DNA of 64,000 bases from Hymenobacter sedentarius (GCF_001507645.1 NZ_CP013909.1:186001-250000); one strand, 5' to 3'. Positions 33,188-42,643 are shown, counted from the stretch's first letter. A program made the numbers and translations. Notes: generated by a model not told the origin, from the letters alone.

Positions 33188-34876
33188 ATGTCCCCCCTAA
33201 TAATGTACTGTTTGCTGACCGCGGTGGTCGCCCTTGTGGCGGGCTTCGTGATTGGCAAGCAGCTGGCCGGCAAAGCCCGGCTGGACCACGAAGGCCAGGC
33301 CACGGCCCGGGCCCAAGAAATCCTCCGCGACGCCGAGGAGAAAGGCAACCGCCTCCGCGACGAAAAGATAAAGCAGGCCGACGAGCGCCTGGAGCAGTCC
33401 AAGAACAAGTTCAAGAACCTCCGCAACGAGTTTGATGTCGAAAGCCGCCGCCTAAAGCAGAGCCTGGAGCAAGAGCTCACCGAGCGCCGCCAAGGCGTAG
33501 TCGAGCAAGAGCAGAGCATCAAGCTGCTCACCGAAACCACCCAGCGCCAGCTCGAGCAGCTGCAGCGCAAGGAAGTGGAGCTGGAAAAAGCCCGCGAGAA
33601 AAACCAGAACGACACCCAGCAACTGCGCGACAAGCTGGAAAGCCAGGCCGAAAAGCGCCGCCTCGACCACGAAGCCGCTATGGCTGAGCTGGAAGAAAAG
33701 CAGAAAGAGGCCGAAGAGCAGCTCCATTCGGTACAGCGCCAGCTCGAGACCATTGCCAACCTCACGGCCGCCGAGGCCCGCGAGCAGCTGGTAGAATCCC
33801 TAAAAAACGAAGCCCAGATTCAGGCCAGTTCCTACGTGAAGGACACCGTGGCCCAGGCCAAGCTGACCGCCACCAAAGACGCCAAGAAGATTGTGCTGGA
33901 AACTATTCAGCGCACCGCTTCGGAGCACGCCATTGAGAACTGTGTGTCGATTTTCAACATTGAAAGCGACGACGTTAAGGGTAAAATCATCGGCCGTGAG
34001 GGCCGCAACATCCGGGCGCTGGAAGCCGCGACGGGCGTTGAAATCATCGTGGACGACACGCCAGAGGCCATCATCATCTCGGGCTTCGACCCGGTGCGCC
34101 GCGAAATTGCCCGTCTCTCCCTGCACTTGCTGGTGAAGGACGGCCGGATTCACCCCGCCCGCGTGGAGGAAATCGTGGCTAAGACCCGCAAGAACATCGA
34201 AGAGGAAATCGTCGAAATTGGCGAGAAGACCATCATTGACCTTGGCATTCACGGCCTGCACCCCGAGCTGATTAAGATGGTGGGCCGCATGCGCTTCCGC
34301 TCATCGTACGGCCAAAACCTGCTGCAGCACTCGCGCGAAGTAGCCAACCTCTGCGCCACCATGGCCGCCGAGATGGGCCTCGACGTGAAGAAAGCCAAGC
34401 GGGCCGGCCTGCTCCACGACATCGGCAAGGTGAGCACCGAGGAACCCGAGCTGCCCCACGCCATCTTGGGCATGGAGATGGCCAAGAAGTGGAAAGAGCA
34501 CCCCGACGTGGTGAACGCCATCGGCGCCCACCACGACGAAATTGAAATGACTGCCATGATTTCGCCGCTCGTGCAGGCCTGCGACGCCATCTCGGGCTCG
34601 CGCCCCGGTGCCCGCCGCGAGATGATGGAAAGCTACATCAAGCGCCTCAAGCAACTCGAAGAAACCGCCAACGGCTTCAAGGGCGTGAACCAATGCTTCG
34701 CCATCCAGGCCGGCCGCGAGCTGCGCGTGATGGTCGACGCCGAGAACGTGACCGACGAGCGCGCCGCCGAGCTGAGCTTCGAAATTTCGCAGAAGATTGA
34801 GAAGGAAATGCAGTACCCGGGCCAGATTAAAATCACCGTGATTCGGGAGATGCGCGCCGTGGCGTACGCCAAGTAA
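33188..34876 (+). CDS. rny: Ribonuclease Y
   Basis: This 562-residue protein starts at the ATG at 33188. It is the membrane-bound endoribonuclease that starts mRNA decay in many bacteria. An N-terminal membrane helix ([20 protein letters not shown]) leads into a long coiled coil (about 25-240), a KH RNA-binding domain (about 250-315: [40 protein letters not shown]) and an HD domain (about 330-480) with the metal-binding pair in [16 protein letters not shown] and with HHDEIEM. Full length. A terminator hairpin follows. Confidence 0.97.
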   Translation: MSPLIMYCLLTAVVALVAGFVIGKQLAGKARLDHEGQATARAQEILRDAEEKGNRLRDEKIKQADERLEQSKNKFKNLRNEFDVESRRLKQSLEQELTERRQGVVEQEQSIKLLTETTQRQLEQLQRKEVELEKAREKNQNDTQQLRDKLESQAEKRRLDHEAAMAELEEKQKEAEEQLHSVQRQLETIANLTAAEAREQLVESLKNEAQIQASSYVKDTVAQAKLTATKDAKKIVLETIQRTASEHAIENCVSIFNIESDDVKGKIIGREGRNIRALEAATGVEIIVDDTPEAIIISGFDPVRREIARLSLHLLVKDGRIHPARVEEIVAKTRKNIEEEIVEIGEKTIIDLGIHGLHPELIKMVGRMRFRSSYGQNLLQHSREVANLCATMAAEMGLDVKKAKRAGLLHDIGKVSTEEPELPHAILGMEMAKKWKEHPDVVNAIGAHHDEIEMTAMISPLVQACDAISGSRPGARREMMESYIKRLKQLEETANGFKGVNQCFAIQAGRELRVMVDAENVTDERAAELSFEISQKIEKEMQYPGQIKITVIREMRAVAYAK

Positions 34877-34896
34877 GCTGCCCGCCAATCCCCAAG

Positions 34897-34935
34897 AGAA
34901 GCCCTTGAAGCAGTTGCTCCAAGGGCTTCTTTTTT
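34897..34935 (+). terminator. Rho-independent terminator after rny
   Basis: A 10-bp stem (agaagccctt, 34897-34906, with 34921-34930) followed by a T-run lies 20 nt after the rny stop. Confidence 0.9.
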
Positions 34936-34973
34936 ATGGCATGTGGCTATATCCATCCTTACCTTTCGAGCCT

Positions 34974-35957
34974 ATGAAGGCCTGCATTATCACCCGCTCA
35001 TTCTACCTATTCGCGGCCCTTGGGCTAAGCGCCTGCGCCGTGCAGAACCCCTACGCCACTACCAACCGCTCCTATAAGAAGCAGGTAAAAGCCTACGCCA
35101 AGTCCTTGCGCACAATGCCCGTGCCCACGCCGGGCGCCGACAGCATGCTGCTGGGCAAGTACTGGGTGGGCACCACCAACTTCAACCTGCGCAAGCCCAA
35201 CCTGGTCGTTATCCATCACACGGCCCAGGACTCCACGGCGCAGACGCTGAAGACGTTTACGCTGCCCCGCACCCAGGTGAGCGCGCACTACGTGATTGGG
35301 CGCGACGGCCAGGTGTACCACATGCTCAACGACTACCTGCGGGCCTGGCACGGCGGCGTGGCTAAGTGGGGCAATACCACCGACATCAACTCCGCGTCCA
35401 TCGGAATTGAGCTGGACAACAATGGCACCGAGCCCTTCAGCGAATTGCAGATAGCCAGCCTGTTGAAAGTGCTGGCGGGCCTGAAGAAGGCTTACGGCAT
35501 CCCCACGGCCAACTTCATTGGCCACTCCGACATTGCCCCCAGCCGCAAGAACGACCCCAGCGCCTTGTTTCCCTGGAAGCGGCTGGCCGACAACGGGTTT
35601 GGCCTGTGGTACGATGCGGGCCCGCTTCCCAGCCCACCCGGCACCCCCACCCTGCCCGATAGCACGCTGGTGGACAGCACGGTGGCCCTGGCCGGCAACC
35701 TGCCCTTGCCCAACAGCAGGCCTCAGGGCTCTCTTCTGCGGGATACTGCTATGGTTGATGCGCAGCTGGCACGCCTAAACGGGACGCAGGCGACTTTTAA
35801 CCCGCAGGAAGCGCTGCGCATCATTGGGTACGACACCCACGACCTGCCGGCGGCCATTCAGGCGTTCAAGCGCCATTTCATTCAGCAAAACGTAACCGCG
35901 CCGCTGACCGACGCCGACACCCGCATTCTGTATAATCTCTACAAGAAGTACTTATAA
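34974..35957 (+). CDS. N-acetylmuramoyl-L-alanine amidase lipoprotein (AmiD-like, Amidase_2)
   Basis: This 327-residue protein starts at the ATG at 34974; an upstream in-frame start would lie in the rny terminator. A lipobox (FAALGLSAC) marks a lipid-anchored protein. The Amidase_2 zinc domain (about residues 60-200) includes NLVVIHHTAQDSTAQ, VSAHYVIGRDGQVYHML, AWHGGVAKWGN, SIGIELDNNG and NFIGHSDIAPSRKNDPS, with the expected His and Asp ligands. A C-terminal helical domain (from about 255, FNPQEALRIIGYDTHDLPAA) resembles peptidoglycan-binding modules that often follow. Role: removes peptide stems from peptidoglycan or its fragments. Confidence 0.92.
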   Translation: MKACIITRSFYLFAALGLSACAVQNPYATTNRSYKKQVKAYAKSLRTMPVPTPGADSMLLGKYWVGTTNFNLRKPNLVVIHHTAQDSTAQTLKTFTLPRTQVSAHYVIGRDGQVYHMLNDYLRAWHGGVAKWGNTTDINSASIGIELDNNGTEPFSELQIASLLKVLAGLKKAYGIPTANFIGHSDIAPSRKNDPSALFPWKRLADNGFGLWYDAGPLPSPPGTPTLPDSTLVDSTVALAGNLPLPNSRPQGSLLRDTAMVDAQLARLNGTQATFNPQEALRIIGYDTHDLPAAIQAFKRHFIQQNVTAPLTDADTRILYNLYKKYL

Positions 35958-35982
35958 CCGCCTCTGGGAATTATATTTCGCA

Positions 35983-36047
35983 GATGACGAAGCGGCTAAG
36001 CCCACGCTCTGGCCCGGGGCCAGCCCGGGGCCGGTGGCTTAGTCATC
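35983..36047 (+). promoter_or_regulatory. Long GC-rich hairpin before the aminotransferase gene
   Basis: Outer pairs gatgac/gtcatc, then ctaagcccac with gtggcttag (one bulge), and an inner ggcccgggg-rich stem form one long imperfect hairpin. There is no T-run after it. It may end the amidase transcript or be a leader structure of the aminotransferase gene that starts 47 nt later. Confidence 0.4.
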
Positions 36048-36093
36048 GGGCTTCCTGGCGCTTAGCCGGGTGGCCGCTCTTAACTTTACCTGT

Positions 36094-37329
36094 ATGTTAG
36101 AAGTATCACTGCGAGGGCAGGCCATGCCCGTTTCGCCGTTTCGTAAGCTGGCGCCTTATGCCGAAGCAGCCCGGCTTCAGGGCAAAATTGTGTATCCGCT
36201 CAACATCGGCCAGCCCGACATTGAGACGCCGCCCGCCGCGCTGGAAGCCGTGCGCACCGCCGACGTGCGCGTGCTGGGTTACAGCCACGGCGCGGGCACC
36301 GAAAGCTACCGGCGCAAGCTGGCGGCTTACTACCAGCGGGCCAGCCTGCCGGTGGCCTTCGAGGACATTATTGTGACCACCGGCGGTAGCGAGGCCATTC
36401 TGTTTGCGCTGCTCACCTGCCTCAACCCCGGCGATGAAGTCATTATTCCGGAGCCGTTTTATGGCACGTACACGGCCTTTGCCATTGCGGCCGGCGTAAC
36501 CATTGTGCCCGTCACGGCGCACATCGAAAACGGGTTTGCCCTGCCCCCGCTGGCCGACTTTGAGCGCGTGCTCTCGCCCCGCACGCGGGCCATCCTCATC
36601 TGCAACCCCAGCAACCCCACCGGCTACGTGTACAGCCGCGCCGAGCTGGAAAGCATTCTCGGGCTCTGCAAAGCGCACGACCTGTACCTGCTGTCGGACG
36701 AGGCCTACCGGGAGTTTTGCTACGACGCGCCCTACGTGAGCGCGCTGCAGCTCCCTGGGGCCGAGCAGCACGTGGTAGTGGTGGATACCATTTCGAAGCG
36801 CTACAGCGCCTGCGGGGCCCGCGTGGGCGCGCTGGTCACGCTCAATAAGCAAGTGTACATGGCCGCCTTCCGCTTTGCCCAGATGCGGGTGAGTCCGCCC
36901 GGCCTGGGCATGTTGCTGGCCGAGGCGGCCTCGGAGCTGCCGGAGTCGTATTTCGACGAGAGCAAGGCCGAGTACCTGGCCCGGCGCGACCTGACCGTGG
37001 CGCGCCTGCAGGCCATGCCCGGCGTGGTATGCCCGCGCCCCGGCGGGGCGTTTTACGTGTTGGCCCACCTGCCCGTCGACGACACCGAAGAGTTTGGGCG
37101 GTGGCTGCTGGAAAGCTTTTCCTACGAAAACCAAACCCTGATGCTTTCGCCGGCCAACGGCTTCTACCAGACGCCGGGCCTGGGCCGGCAGGAAGTGCGC
37201 CTGGCCTACGTGCTTAACCGCACCGATTTGGCGGCGGCTCTCACTTGCCTGGAGCTTGCCCTGCTGGCTTACCCCGGCCGCACCGAACCGCTGCCAGCCG
37301 CAGAAGCCACAACTGCCATTACTATTTGA
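36094..37329 (+). CDS. Pyridoxal-phosphate aminotransferase, class I/II (aspartate aminotransferase-like)
   Basis: This 411-residue fold-type I aminotransferase has VYPLNIGQPDIETPPAAL near the start, TTGGSEAILFALL, IIPEPFYGTYTAFA, LICNPSNPTGYVYSRAE, YLLSDEAYREF and the PLP-binding Lys in DTISKRYSACGARVG (about residue 235), and an Arg in EVRLAYVLN near the C-terminus that would bind the substrate carboxylate. Which amino acid it uses cannot be told. The gene for a b-type cytochrome follows after 14 nt. Confidence 0.93.
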   Translation: MLEVSLRGQAMPVSPFRKLAPYAEAARLQGKIVYPLNIGQPDIETPPAALEAVRTADVRVLGYSHGAGTESYRRKLAAYYQRASLPVAFEDIIVTTGGSEAILFALLTCLNPGDEVIIPEPFYGTYTAFAIAAGVTIVPVTAHIENGFALPPLADFERVLSPRTRAILICNPSNPTGYVYSRAELESILGLCKAHDLYLLSDEAYREFCYDAPYVSALQLPGAEQHVVVVDTISKRYSACGARVGALVTLNKQVYMAAFRFAQMRVSPPGLGMLLAEAASELPESYFDESKAEYLARRDLTVARLQAMPGVVCPRPGGAFYVLAHLPVDDTEEFGRWLLESFSYENQTLMLSPANGFYQTPGLGRQEVRLAYVLNRTDLAAALTCLELALLAYPGRTEPLPAAEATTAITI

Positions 37330-37343
37330 TTTTCTGACCGCCT

Positions 37344-38000
37344 ATGAACACCAGCATTGCCCCTGCCGTCGAAGTACCCATCAAAGACTACCGCGCCTCG
37401 ATACGGTTCTGGCACTGGGCCAACGCACTGCTCATCAGCCTACAGTTGATGACCATTCTGTTTCAGAAGGTGATTGTCAAATCCAAATCGGCAGTGACAG
37501 AGCTCCAGTCTTCTGGGAAAGATGTTTCAGTGCCACAGGCACGCGAGCTGGCCCACATCATCAGCGAGCGTATCTGGGCCTGGCACATTTACTTCGGGTG
37601 GGCACTGGTGGCGCTTTGGGTGATGCGGCTCGGCCTGCAGCTGACGGGCCCTTCGGAACTGCGCTTTTCGGCGCGGCTGTTGGAAATTCTGCGCCGCTAC
37701 CGCCTAGCCCCGCCCGCCGACAAGAGCAAAGCCGGCAAAATTCTGTTCGCCAAAGCCACCTACGCGCTGTTTTACCTCTTCATCACCATTATGGTAGCAA
37801 CCGGCCTCATTTTGATATATGAGGACGTATCCTGGCTGAAGGGCATTCATCACCTGGCAGAGGAAACGCACAACGTGACGATGTTCCTGATTATCGGCTT
37901 CATTGTCATCCACGTGGTAGGCGTGGTGTGGGCCGAAATCAGTGAGGACCACGGGCTGATTTCGCGCATGGTGGGCGGAGAAAAGAAGGGCGTGGCTTAG
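37344..38000 (+). CDS. Cytochrome b561-type membrane protein
   Basis: This 218-residue protein has four membrane segments (about residues 20-43, 77-100, 137-160, 178-200). It matches the cytochrome b561/Ni-Fe-hydrogenase b-type group: haem-binding His residues are available in RFWHWANALL, IWAWHIYFGWA, GIHHLAEETHNVTMF and FIVIHVVGVVWAEISEDHG. It probably passes electrons between the quinone pool and a partner not encoded here. It lies 14 nt after the aminotransferase gene. Confidence 0.88.
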   Translation: MNTSIAPAVEVPIKDYRASIRFWHWANALLISLQLMTILFQKVIVKSKSAVTELQSSGKDVSVPQARELAHIISERIWAWHIYFGWALVALWVMRLGLQLTGPSELRFSARLLEILRRYRLAPPADKSKAGKILFAKATYALFYLFITIMVATGLILIYEDVSWLKGIHHLAEETHNVTMFLIIGFIVIHVVGVVWAEISEDHGLISRMVGGEKKGVA

Positions 38001-38033
38001 CGGCGGCACCTCACCCCCGGCCGTGGCGCGGTG

Positions 38034-38217
38034 CTGTCATTGCGAGCGCAGCGCGGCAATCCGTCTTGGTCTCAGCGGCCAGCCCAATAATGCGAAAAGC
38101 CCCGGCTCTACTGCAGAGTCGGGGCTTTTCGCTTCTACTGAGTTTGTTACAACTCGGCATTGGTCGCAGTGAGAGGACGGATTGCCGCGTTCCGCTGCGC
38201 TTCACTCGCAATGACAG
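38034..38217. repeat. Inverted repeat pair, GTCATTGCGAGC family, around a terminator
   Basis: The left arm (38034-38065, ctgtcattgcgagcgcagcg) and right arm (38176-38217) are reverse complements with a 10-nt size difference. This core is a repeat of wide occurrence in bacterial intergenic regions. Between the arms is a bidirectional terminator. Confidence 0.7.
38092..38132. terminator. Bidirectional terminator
   Basis: The stem gcgaaaagccccggctct with its complement lies between converging genes (cytochrome b on plus, M1 peptidase on minus). A-runs and T-runs border it on both sides. Confidence 0.8.
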
Positions 38218-38296
38218 GTGCGCCGCTGTGGTGCCTCTCCTGTGGAGAGGGGCCGTGCCCGTCAGAGCTGAGGCGCCGCCAGTTCCTATCTGCACT

Positions 38297-38335
38297 GCAC
38301 AAAAAAAGCAGCTCAATTGAGCTGCTTTTTTGTGC
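38297..38335. terminator. Terminator for the M1 peptidase gene
   Basis: A nearly perfect palindrome (gcacaaaaaaagcagctcaa and complement) lies 25 nt after the minus-strand stop at 38360, with T-runs on both sides. Confidence 0.9.
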
Positions 38336-38359
38336 ACAGTTCCGAATGTATCGGGCTGC

Positions 38360-40714
38360 TTATTTGGTGCCGCCAGTAGGCTTTTGCTCCTGCTTTTGCA
38401 TGGGGCTGGCCGATTGGGCTGCCTGCTGCATGGGGTTGGGCTGGGCCTGCTGCTGTTGCTGGAAGAGCTCGAAACGCGAGGCAGCGGGCTGGCGCGGGAA
38501 GGCGTTGTTGCTCAAATCCGTGTCGGCCGTCTGCTGAAAGGGGTCGAGCACGAAGCTGATGACCGGCTTCTTGGTCACAATCACCTTGCTCACCTGCGCG
38601 TTGTTCTTGCGCCAGATTTCCGCCGGGATGGTCTGAATTTCCTGCGAGTTGTCGGCGTAGGTGAGCTGCACAATCACGGGCATCACCAGGCCGCCGACGT
38701 TGCGCAAGCTCAGCTCGTAGAAGTGCTGCTCCTGGCCCAGGCGCTGCTGCTGCTCGGGGCTCAGGGTGCCCATATACGCCGTGTAGCGCTGCTGGTCGGC
38801 CGGCGTCACGGCCAAGGGGTTGAAACTGTTGTAAAAGTCCTTGAGCTCGGGCTTCTCGTCTACCAGCGTGCTCTTGAGGTCCTGGGCGTTGCGCTGTGCC
38901 GAGATGGAGGCCGGGGCCGCGGCTTGCTGCTGTTGCAGGCGGGCATTTTCGACCTGCGGGTTCTTCGTGCTCATCTCGTAGCTTTTCACCGATTCCAGGG
39001 CGATGTCCGTGCGGTCAGTAGTGTAGAACCAGCCGCGCCAGAACCAGTCCAGGTCCACGGCCGAGGCGTCTTCCATGGTGCGGAAGAAGTCGGCCGGCGT
39101 GGGGTGCTTGTAGGCCCAGCGCTGGGCGTAGGTCTTGAAGGCGTGGTCGAACAGTTCGCGGCCCATCACCGTTTCGCGCAGAATGTTCAGCGCTGTGGCC
39201 GGCTTGCCGTAGGCGTTGTTGCCGAACTGCAGCACCGACTCCGAGTTGGTCATTATTGGCGTTTGCAGGGTCTTGTCGGTTAGCATGTAGTTCACCATGT
39301 TCCGGGGCTCACCGCGCGACGACGGGTAGTTGCGCTCCCACTCCTGCTCGGTCAGGTACTGCACGAAGGTGTTCAGGCCTTCGTCCATCCACGTCCACTG
39401 CCGCTCGTCGGAGTTGATAATCATGGGGAAGAAGTTGTGCCCCACTTCGTGGATAATCACCGAAATCATCCCGTATTTCCGCTGCGCCGAATACGTGCCG
39501 TCCTTCTCGGGGCGGCCGCCGTTGAAGCAAAGCATTGGGTACTCCATGCCGCCTACCGGGCCGTGCACCGAGATGGCCACCGGGTACTGGTAGGGAATCG
39601 TGAACTTGGAATACGTCTTGATGGTGTGGGCCACGACTTCCGTCGAATACTTGCCCCAGAGCGGGTTGCCTTCTTTGGGGTAGTACGACATGCACATCAC
39701 GGGCTTGCCTTCTTGCTTGATTTGCATGGCATCCCAGATGAATTTGCGCGAGCTGGCCCAGGCAAAGTCGCGCACGTTTTTAGCGGCGAAGCTCCAGGTT
39801 TTGGTGCCGGTAGCGCGTTTGCCTTCGGCCTTCACGGCCTCCTCCTGGCTGACGATGAGCACGGGCTTCTTGGCGGTTTTGGCCTGCTCGAAGCGTTTCT
39901 GCTGCGTAGCCGTGAGCACCTGCGAGGCGTTCTGGAGCGTGCCCGTGGCACCCACCACGTGGTCGGCCGGCGCGGTGATACTCACTTTATAGTCGCCGAA
40001 GGGCAGGGTGAACTCGCCATTGCCCAGGAACTGCTTGTGCTGCCAGCCCTGATTATCGGAGTACACGGCCATGCGCGGGTAGAACTGCGCGATTTCGTAG
40101 AGGTAGTTCTTATCCTCGGGGAAGTACTCGTAGCCGCTGCGCTCGTTGATTTTCAGCTGGTCGTTGATGTTGTAGTGCCACTTCACGTTGAAGGCGAAGG
40201 ACTGGCCGGGGCGCAAGGGCGAGGGCAAGTCCACGCGCATCATGGTGTGGTTGGTCACTGTTTTCAGGGCCTTGCCGTCTTTGCCCGTCACGCTCTCAAT
40301 CTTGAAGCCGCCGTCGAAATCCGACAACATGCCTTCCAGGGCGTTGAACGACATTTTATCCTGCAGCTGGCCCACCTCGGTGGCCTTTGTTATCGAATTC
40401 TTGTCCAGAATGTTCTGGTCGAGCTGCACCCACAGGTAAGGCAGCACATCCGGCGACAGGTTGGTGTAGGTAATGGTTTCGCGGCCGGTGATGGCCTGCT
40501 TGGCGTCGTCGAGCGACACTTTAATGTCGTAGTCGGCGCGCTGCTGCCAGTAGTCTTTGCCGGGCGCGCCGCTGGCCGTGCGGTAGGTGTTGGGCGTGGG
40601 CAGCAGCGTTTCGAGCTGTGCAAATTTGTCGGTACCCGAATTGGTGGTCTGAGCTAAAGCCGGCCGCTGGCCCGCCAAAGCCAGCACCAAGCCGGCAAAT
40701 AGAAAACGACGCAT
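38360..40714 (-). CDS. Exported M1 family zinc metallopeptidase
   Basis: At 784 residues from the ATG at 40712-40714, it has a signal peptide (RRFLFAGLVLALAGQRPALA). The N-terminal beta-sandwich domain (about 45-260) contains YDIKVSLDDAKQAITGRETI. The gluzincin catalytic domain carries HEVGH in ISVIIHEVGHNFFPMIINSD, with the third zinc ligand Glu in WTWMDEGLNTF 18 residues on. VHGPVGGMEYPMLCFNGG takes the place of the usual GAMEN substrate-binding loop. A Gln-rich low-complexity tail ends the protein (FQQQQQAQPNPMQQAAQS). It is probably a periplasmic aminopeptidase-like enzyme. Confidence 0.93.
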   Translation of the reverse strand: MRRFLFAGLVLALAGQRPALAQTTNSGTDKFAQLETLLPTPNTYRTASGAPGKDYWQQRADYDIKVSLDDAKQAITGRETITYTNLSPDVLPYLWVQLDQNILDKNSITKATEVGQLQDKMSFNALEGMLSDFDGGFKIESVTGKDGKALKTVTNHTMMRVDLPSPLRPGQSFAFNVKWHYNINDQLKINERSGYEYFPEDKNYLYEIAQFYPRMAVYSDNQGWQHKQFLGNGEFTLPFGDYKVSITAPADHVVGATGTLQNASQVLTATQQKRFEQAKTAKKPVLIVSQEEAVKAEGKRATGTKTWSFAAKNVRDFAWASSRKFIWDAMQIKQEGKPVMCMSYYPKEGNPLWGKYSTEVVAHTIKTYSKFTIPYQYPVAISVHGPVGGMEYPMLCFNGGRPEKDGTYSAQRKYGMISVIIHEVGHNFFPMIINSDERQWTWMDEGLNTFVQYLTEQEWERNYPSSRGEPRNMVNYMLTDKTLQTPIMTNSESVLQFGNNAYGKPATALNILRETVMGRELFDHAFKTYAQRWAYKHPTPADFFRTMEDASAVDLDWFWRGWFYTTDRTDIALESVKSYEMSTKNPQVENARLQQQQAAAPASISAQRNAQDLKSTLVDEKPELKDFYNSFNPLAVTPADQQRYTAYMGTLSPEQQQRLGQEQHFYELSLRNVGGLVMPVIVQLTYADNSQEIQTIPAEIWRKNNAQVSKVIVTKKPVISFVLDPFQQTADTDLSNNAFPRQPAASRFELFQQQQQAQPNPMQQAAQSASPMQKQEQKPTGGTK

Positions 40715-40853
40715 AGAAAAAAGTAAAGGAGAAAAAAGCAAAAGAAGCCGTAGCTGGGAAAGTCGACGAAGATACGCCAGAGGTTGCGGCGGCTCCAGCA
40801 AATAATTGGCGTAACCTGCACCCCAACAGGTAGCGGCAACAAAAATCCTACCC

Positions 40854-41453
40854 TTAGGGCCACATCTGCTGTAGCAGCAGCACCGTGGCAATGCCCAGGG
40901 CGGCGCCGCTGGTGGTGAGCAGCCAATCGCGCCGCGCCACGCCCAGCCCCCGCAGCAGCACCGCACCCGCCAGCAAAATGACGCTCACAATGAGCACCTG
41001 CCCTAGCTCAACCCCTACATTAAAGGCCAGCAGCTCCTTGATGGGGCGACTATTGGCCCCGAGCAAGGCCCGCAGGTAGTTGGAAAACCCCAGGCCGTGG
41101 ATGAGGCCGAACCCCAGCGCCAAGGCATTGGGCGCGGCGGCTATCACCACCGGCGCCCGCGGCCGGAGCACCCGGCTGTTGGCGCTGCGCAAATTGAGCA
41201 ACGCCGTAACCATGATGGTAATCGGAATCAGGGCTTCAATCACGGCCGGATTAAACGCCACCACGCCCAGCGTGGCCAGGGCCAATGTGAGCGAGTGGCC
41301 CACCGTGAAGCTGGTGACTAACGCCAGCACCCGGCGCCAGTCGGCCAGGACGTAGGGCGCGCACAGCGCCAGCAAAAACGTGAGGTGGTCGGCCGCCCGG
41401 GGCGTGCAGATGTGCAGAAACCCGAGCTGCAGGTAAGTTTGAAATACAGACAT
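40854..41453 (-). CDS. HupE/UreJ family membrane protein
   Basis: This 199-residue protein has about six membrane segments and is of the HupE/UreJ_2 type: FQTYLQLGFLHICTPRAADH, LTFLLALCAPYVLADWRRVL, VTSFTVGHSLTLALATLG, ALGFGLIHGLGFSNYLRALL, LLAFNVGVELGQVLIVSVIL. Conserved His and Glu residues in these segments could bind a metal ion; some family members are linked to nickel or cobalt. Family position is clear, substrate not. It precedes the M1 peptidase by 139 nt on the same strand. Confidence 0.9.
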   Translation of the reverse strand: MSVFQTYLQLGFLHICTPRAADHLTFLLALCAPYVLADWRRVLALVTSFTVGHSLTLALATLGVVAFNPAVIEALIPITIMVTALLNLRSANSRVLRPRAPVVIAAAPNALALGFGLIHGLGFSNYLRALLGANSRPIKELLAFNVGVELGQVLIVSVILLAGAVLLRGLGVARRDWLLTTSGAALGIATVLLLQQMWP

Positions 41454-41828
41454 CAAAAAGGCATTCTTGACAACTAGGCCGGAAGGCGAAGGTCGGCATT
41501 TTATTGAATGCGCGTTTTGCGGAATTACCTAGCCAGCTTTTTGATAAAATCACGGAATAATTTAAATAGGCAACTTGAGCTACGTCTACATATCTTGCGG
41601 CAATGTCCAAACCGCCCAGCTTTTCGCAATCCTCAGATTGAGGTTGTTGCTGGTCTTGCTGCCACACCAGAAATGCGTTGCCCAAAAGCATGGTCGGCCG
41701 CCTGAACGCGAAGGATTTCTAGGACCTGCTTTTTAAAATAAAAAAGGCCCTGGCTAAATAGCCAGGGCCTTTTTTTATAATCGTCATTTTCCGTGCCGGT
41801 GACTGAAGCGGCGAGGGTAGCGGGAGTT
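41454..41828. other. Intergenic region, partly AT-rich
   Basis: This holds an AT-rich section (about 41500-41640) and a bidirectional terminator (41740-41775), but no credible gene. It forms the border between the HupE gene and the toxin-antitoxin pair. Confidence 0.5.
41740..41775. terminator. Bidirectional terminator (after hepT)
   Basis: A 16-bp stem (aaaaaaggccctggct with its complement), a 4-nt loop, and A/T-runs on both sides, 54 nt beyond the hepT stop. Confidence 0.9.
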
Positions 41829-42194
41829 TCAAGAGAAATGCAGCGGGTTATCAATCAACTCTGACAGCATTAGTGCTACGGTTTTGCCGAGTGTGTCTAG
41901 GTCGTTTTCTAGCACAGCTGCTACTATTTCGAAGTCAATGTCAAAATAGTGGTGAATCATGCGGTCACGAATGCCAGCAATGCCTTTCCACTGCACTTGC
42001 GAGTAGGCATCACGCCAAGCCAATGGTACATGCTTCGTGGCCTCGCCAATGATTTCCAGGCTGCGCACAACGGCGCGGCTCAGCGTTTCATCGTGAATTA
42101 TCGTTCCCAATTCGTACGCTGACCGGCACCGCTGCAAGAATAGCACCTCGTCTCGAATGTGCATCAATCGCTCAAGCGGCGGTGGCGAGGACAT
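41829..42194 (-). CDS. hepT: HepT-like toxin (DUF86, HEPN ribonuclease)
   Basis: This 121-residue HEPN-fold protein has the RNase motif R-x4-H-x-Y near residue 78 (RDRMIHHYFDID) and a typical helical body (LERLMHIRDEVLFLQ, AVVRSLEIIGEATKHV). HepT toxins cut RNA and are neutralised by the MntA nucleotidyltransferase, which adds AMP residues to the Tyr of the motif. The start overlaps the end of the mntA gene by 23 nt, so translation is coupled. The active-site residues are intact. Confidence 0.9.
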   Translation of the reverse strand: MSSPPPLERLMHIRDEVLFLQRCRSAYELGTIIHDETLSRAVVRSLEIIGEATKHVPLAWRDAYSQVQWKGIAGIRDRMIHHYFDIDFEIVAAVLENDLDTLGKTVALMLSELIDNPLHFS

Positions 42195-42489
42195 TTTCCG
42201 TGCTCTGTAAAATATGAGGCCCGATATAAGGCGAAAGGCCCGGACGGGTCAGCAGTTCCACTTTTCGGCCCAGCAAGTCTTCTAAAAAGTCGCCCAACGC
42301 CACCAGCGTATGCAAAGACTTCTGACCCAGTTGAAAATCGACCAGCAAGTCCACGTCGCTTTCCGGCCCGGCCTCGTCGCGCACGAACGAGCCAAACAAA
42401 CCCAGCTGCGCCACGCCTAGGCCCCGCAGCTGCTCACGCTGCGCCTGCAGGCGCTCGATAACTTCGGCTTTGGTGCGGACGGGTTCCAT
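42172..42489 (-). CDS. mntA: MntA-like minimal nucleotidyltransferase antitoxin
   Basis: This 105-residue protein starts at the ATG at 42487-42489. It is a minimal nucleotidyltransferase with GLFGSFVRDEAGPESDVDLL: G-S-F, then the D-x-D metal site, followed by VDF and GRKVELLT. These enzymes transfer AMP to the partner HEPN toxin. It lies upstream of hepT on the same mRNA with a 23-nt overlap. Confidence 0.92.
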   Translation of the reverse strand: MEPVRTKAEVIERLQAQREQLRGLGVAQLGLFGSFVRDEAGPESDVDLLVDFQLGQKSLHTLVALGDFLEDLLGRKVELLTRPGLSPYIGPHILQSTENVLATAA

Positions 42490-42621
42490 AAAGTGGGCTA
42501 CGGGACTGGGGACGCACAAGATACGGCAGCCTCGGCGCTGGGCTCCCCCGCGCCCCGCCACTGTGGCGGGCGCGGCTGGGGTTAACAGGAGTTTCGGCAA
42601 GAAGCGTACCCTGGTGCAAGC

Positions 42622-42643
42622 TTAGCACAGCGTAACTCGTACC
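42622..42643. repeat. Dispersed 22-bp repeat, copy 1
   Basis: ttagcacagcgtaactcgta plus cc. The reverse complement recurs at 52133-52154 with one mismatch. It lies in the gap upstream of mntA. Confidence 0.55.
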
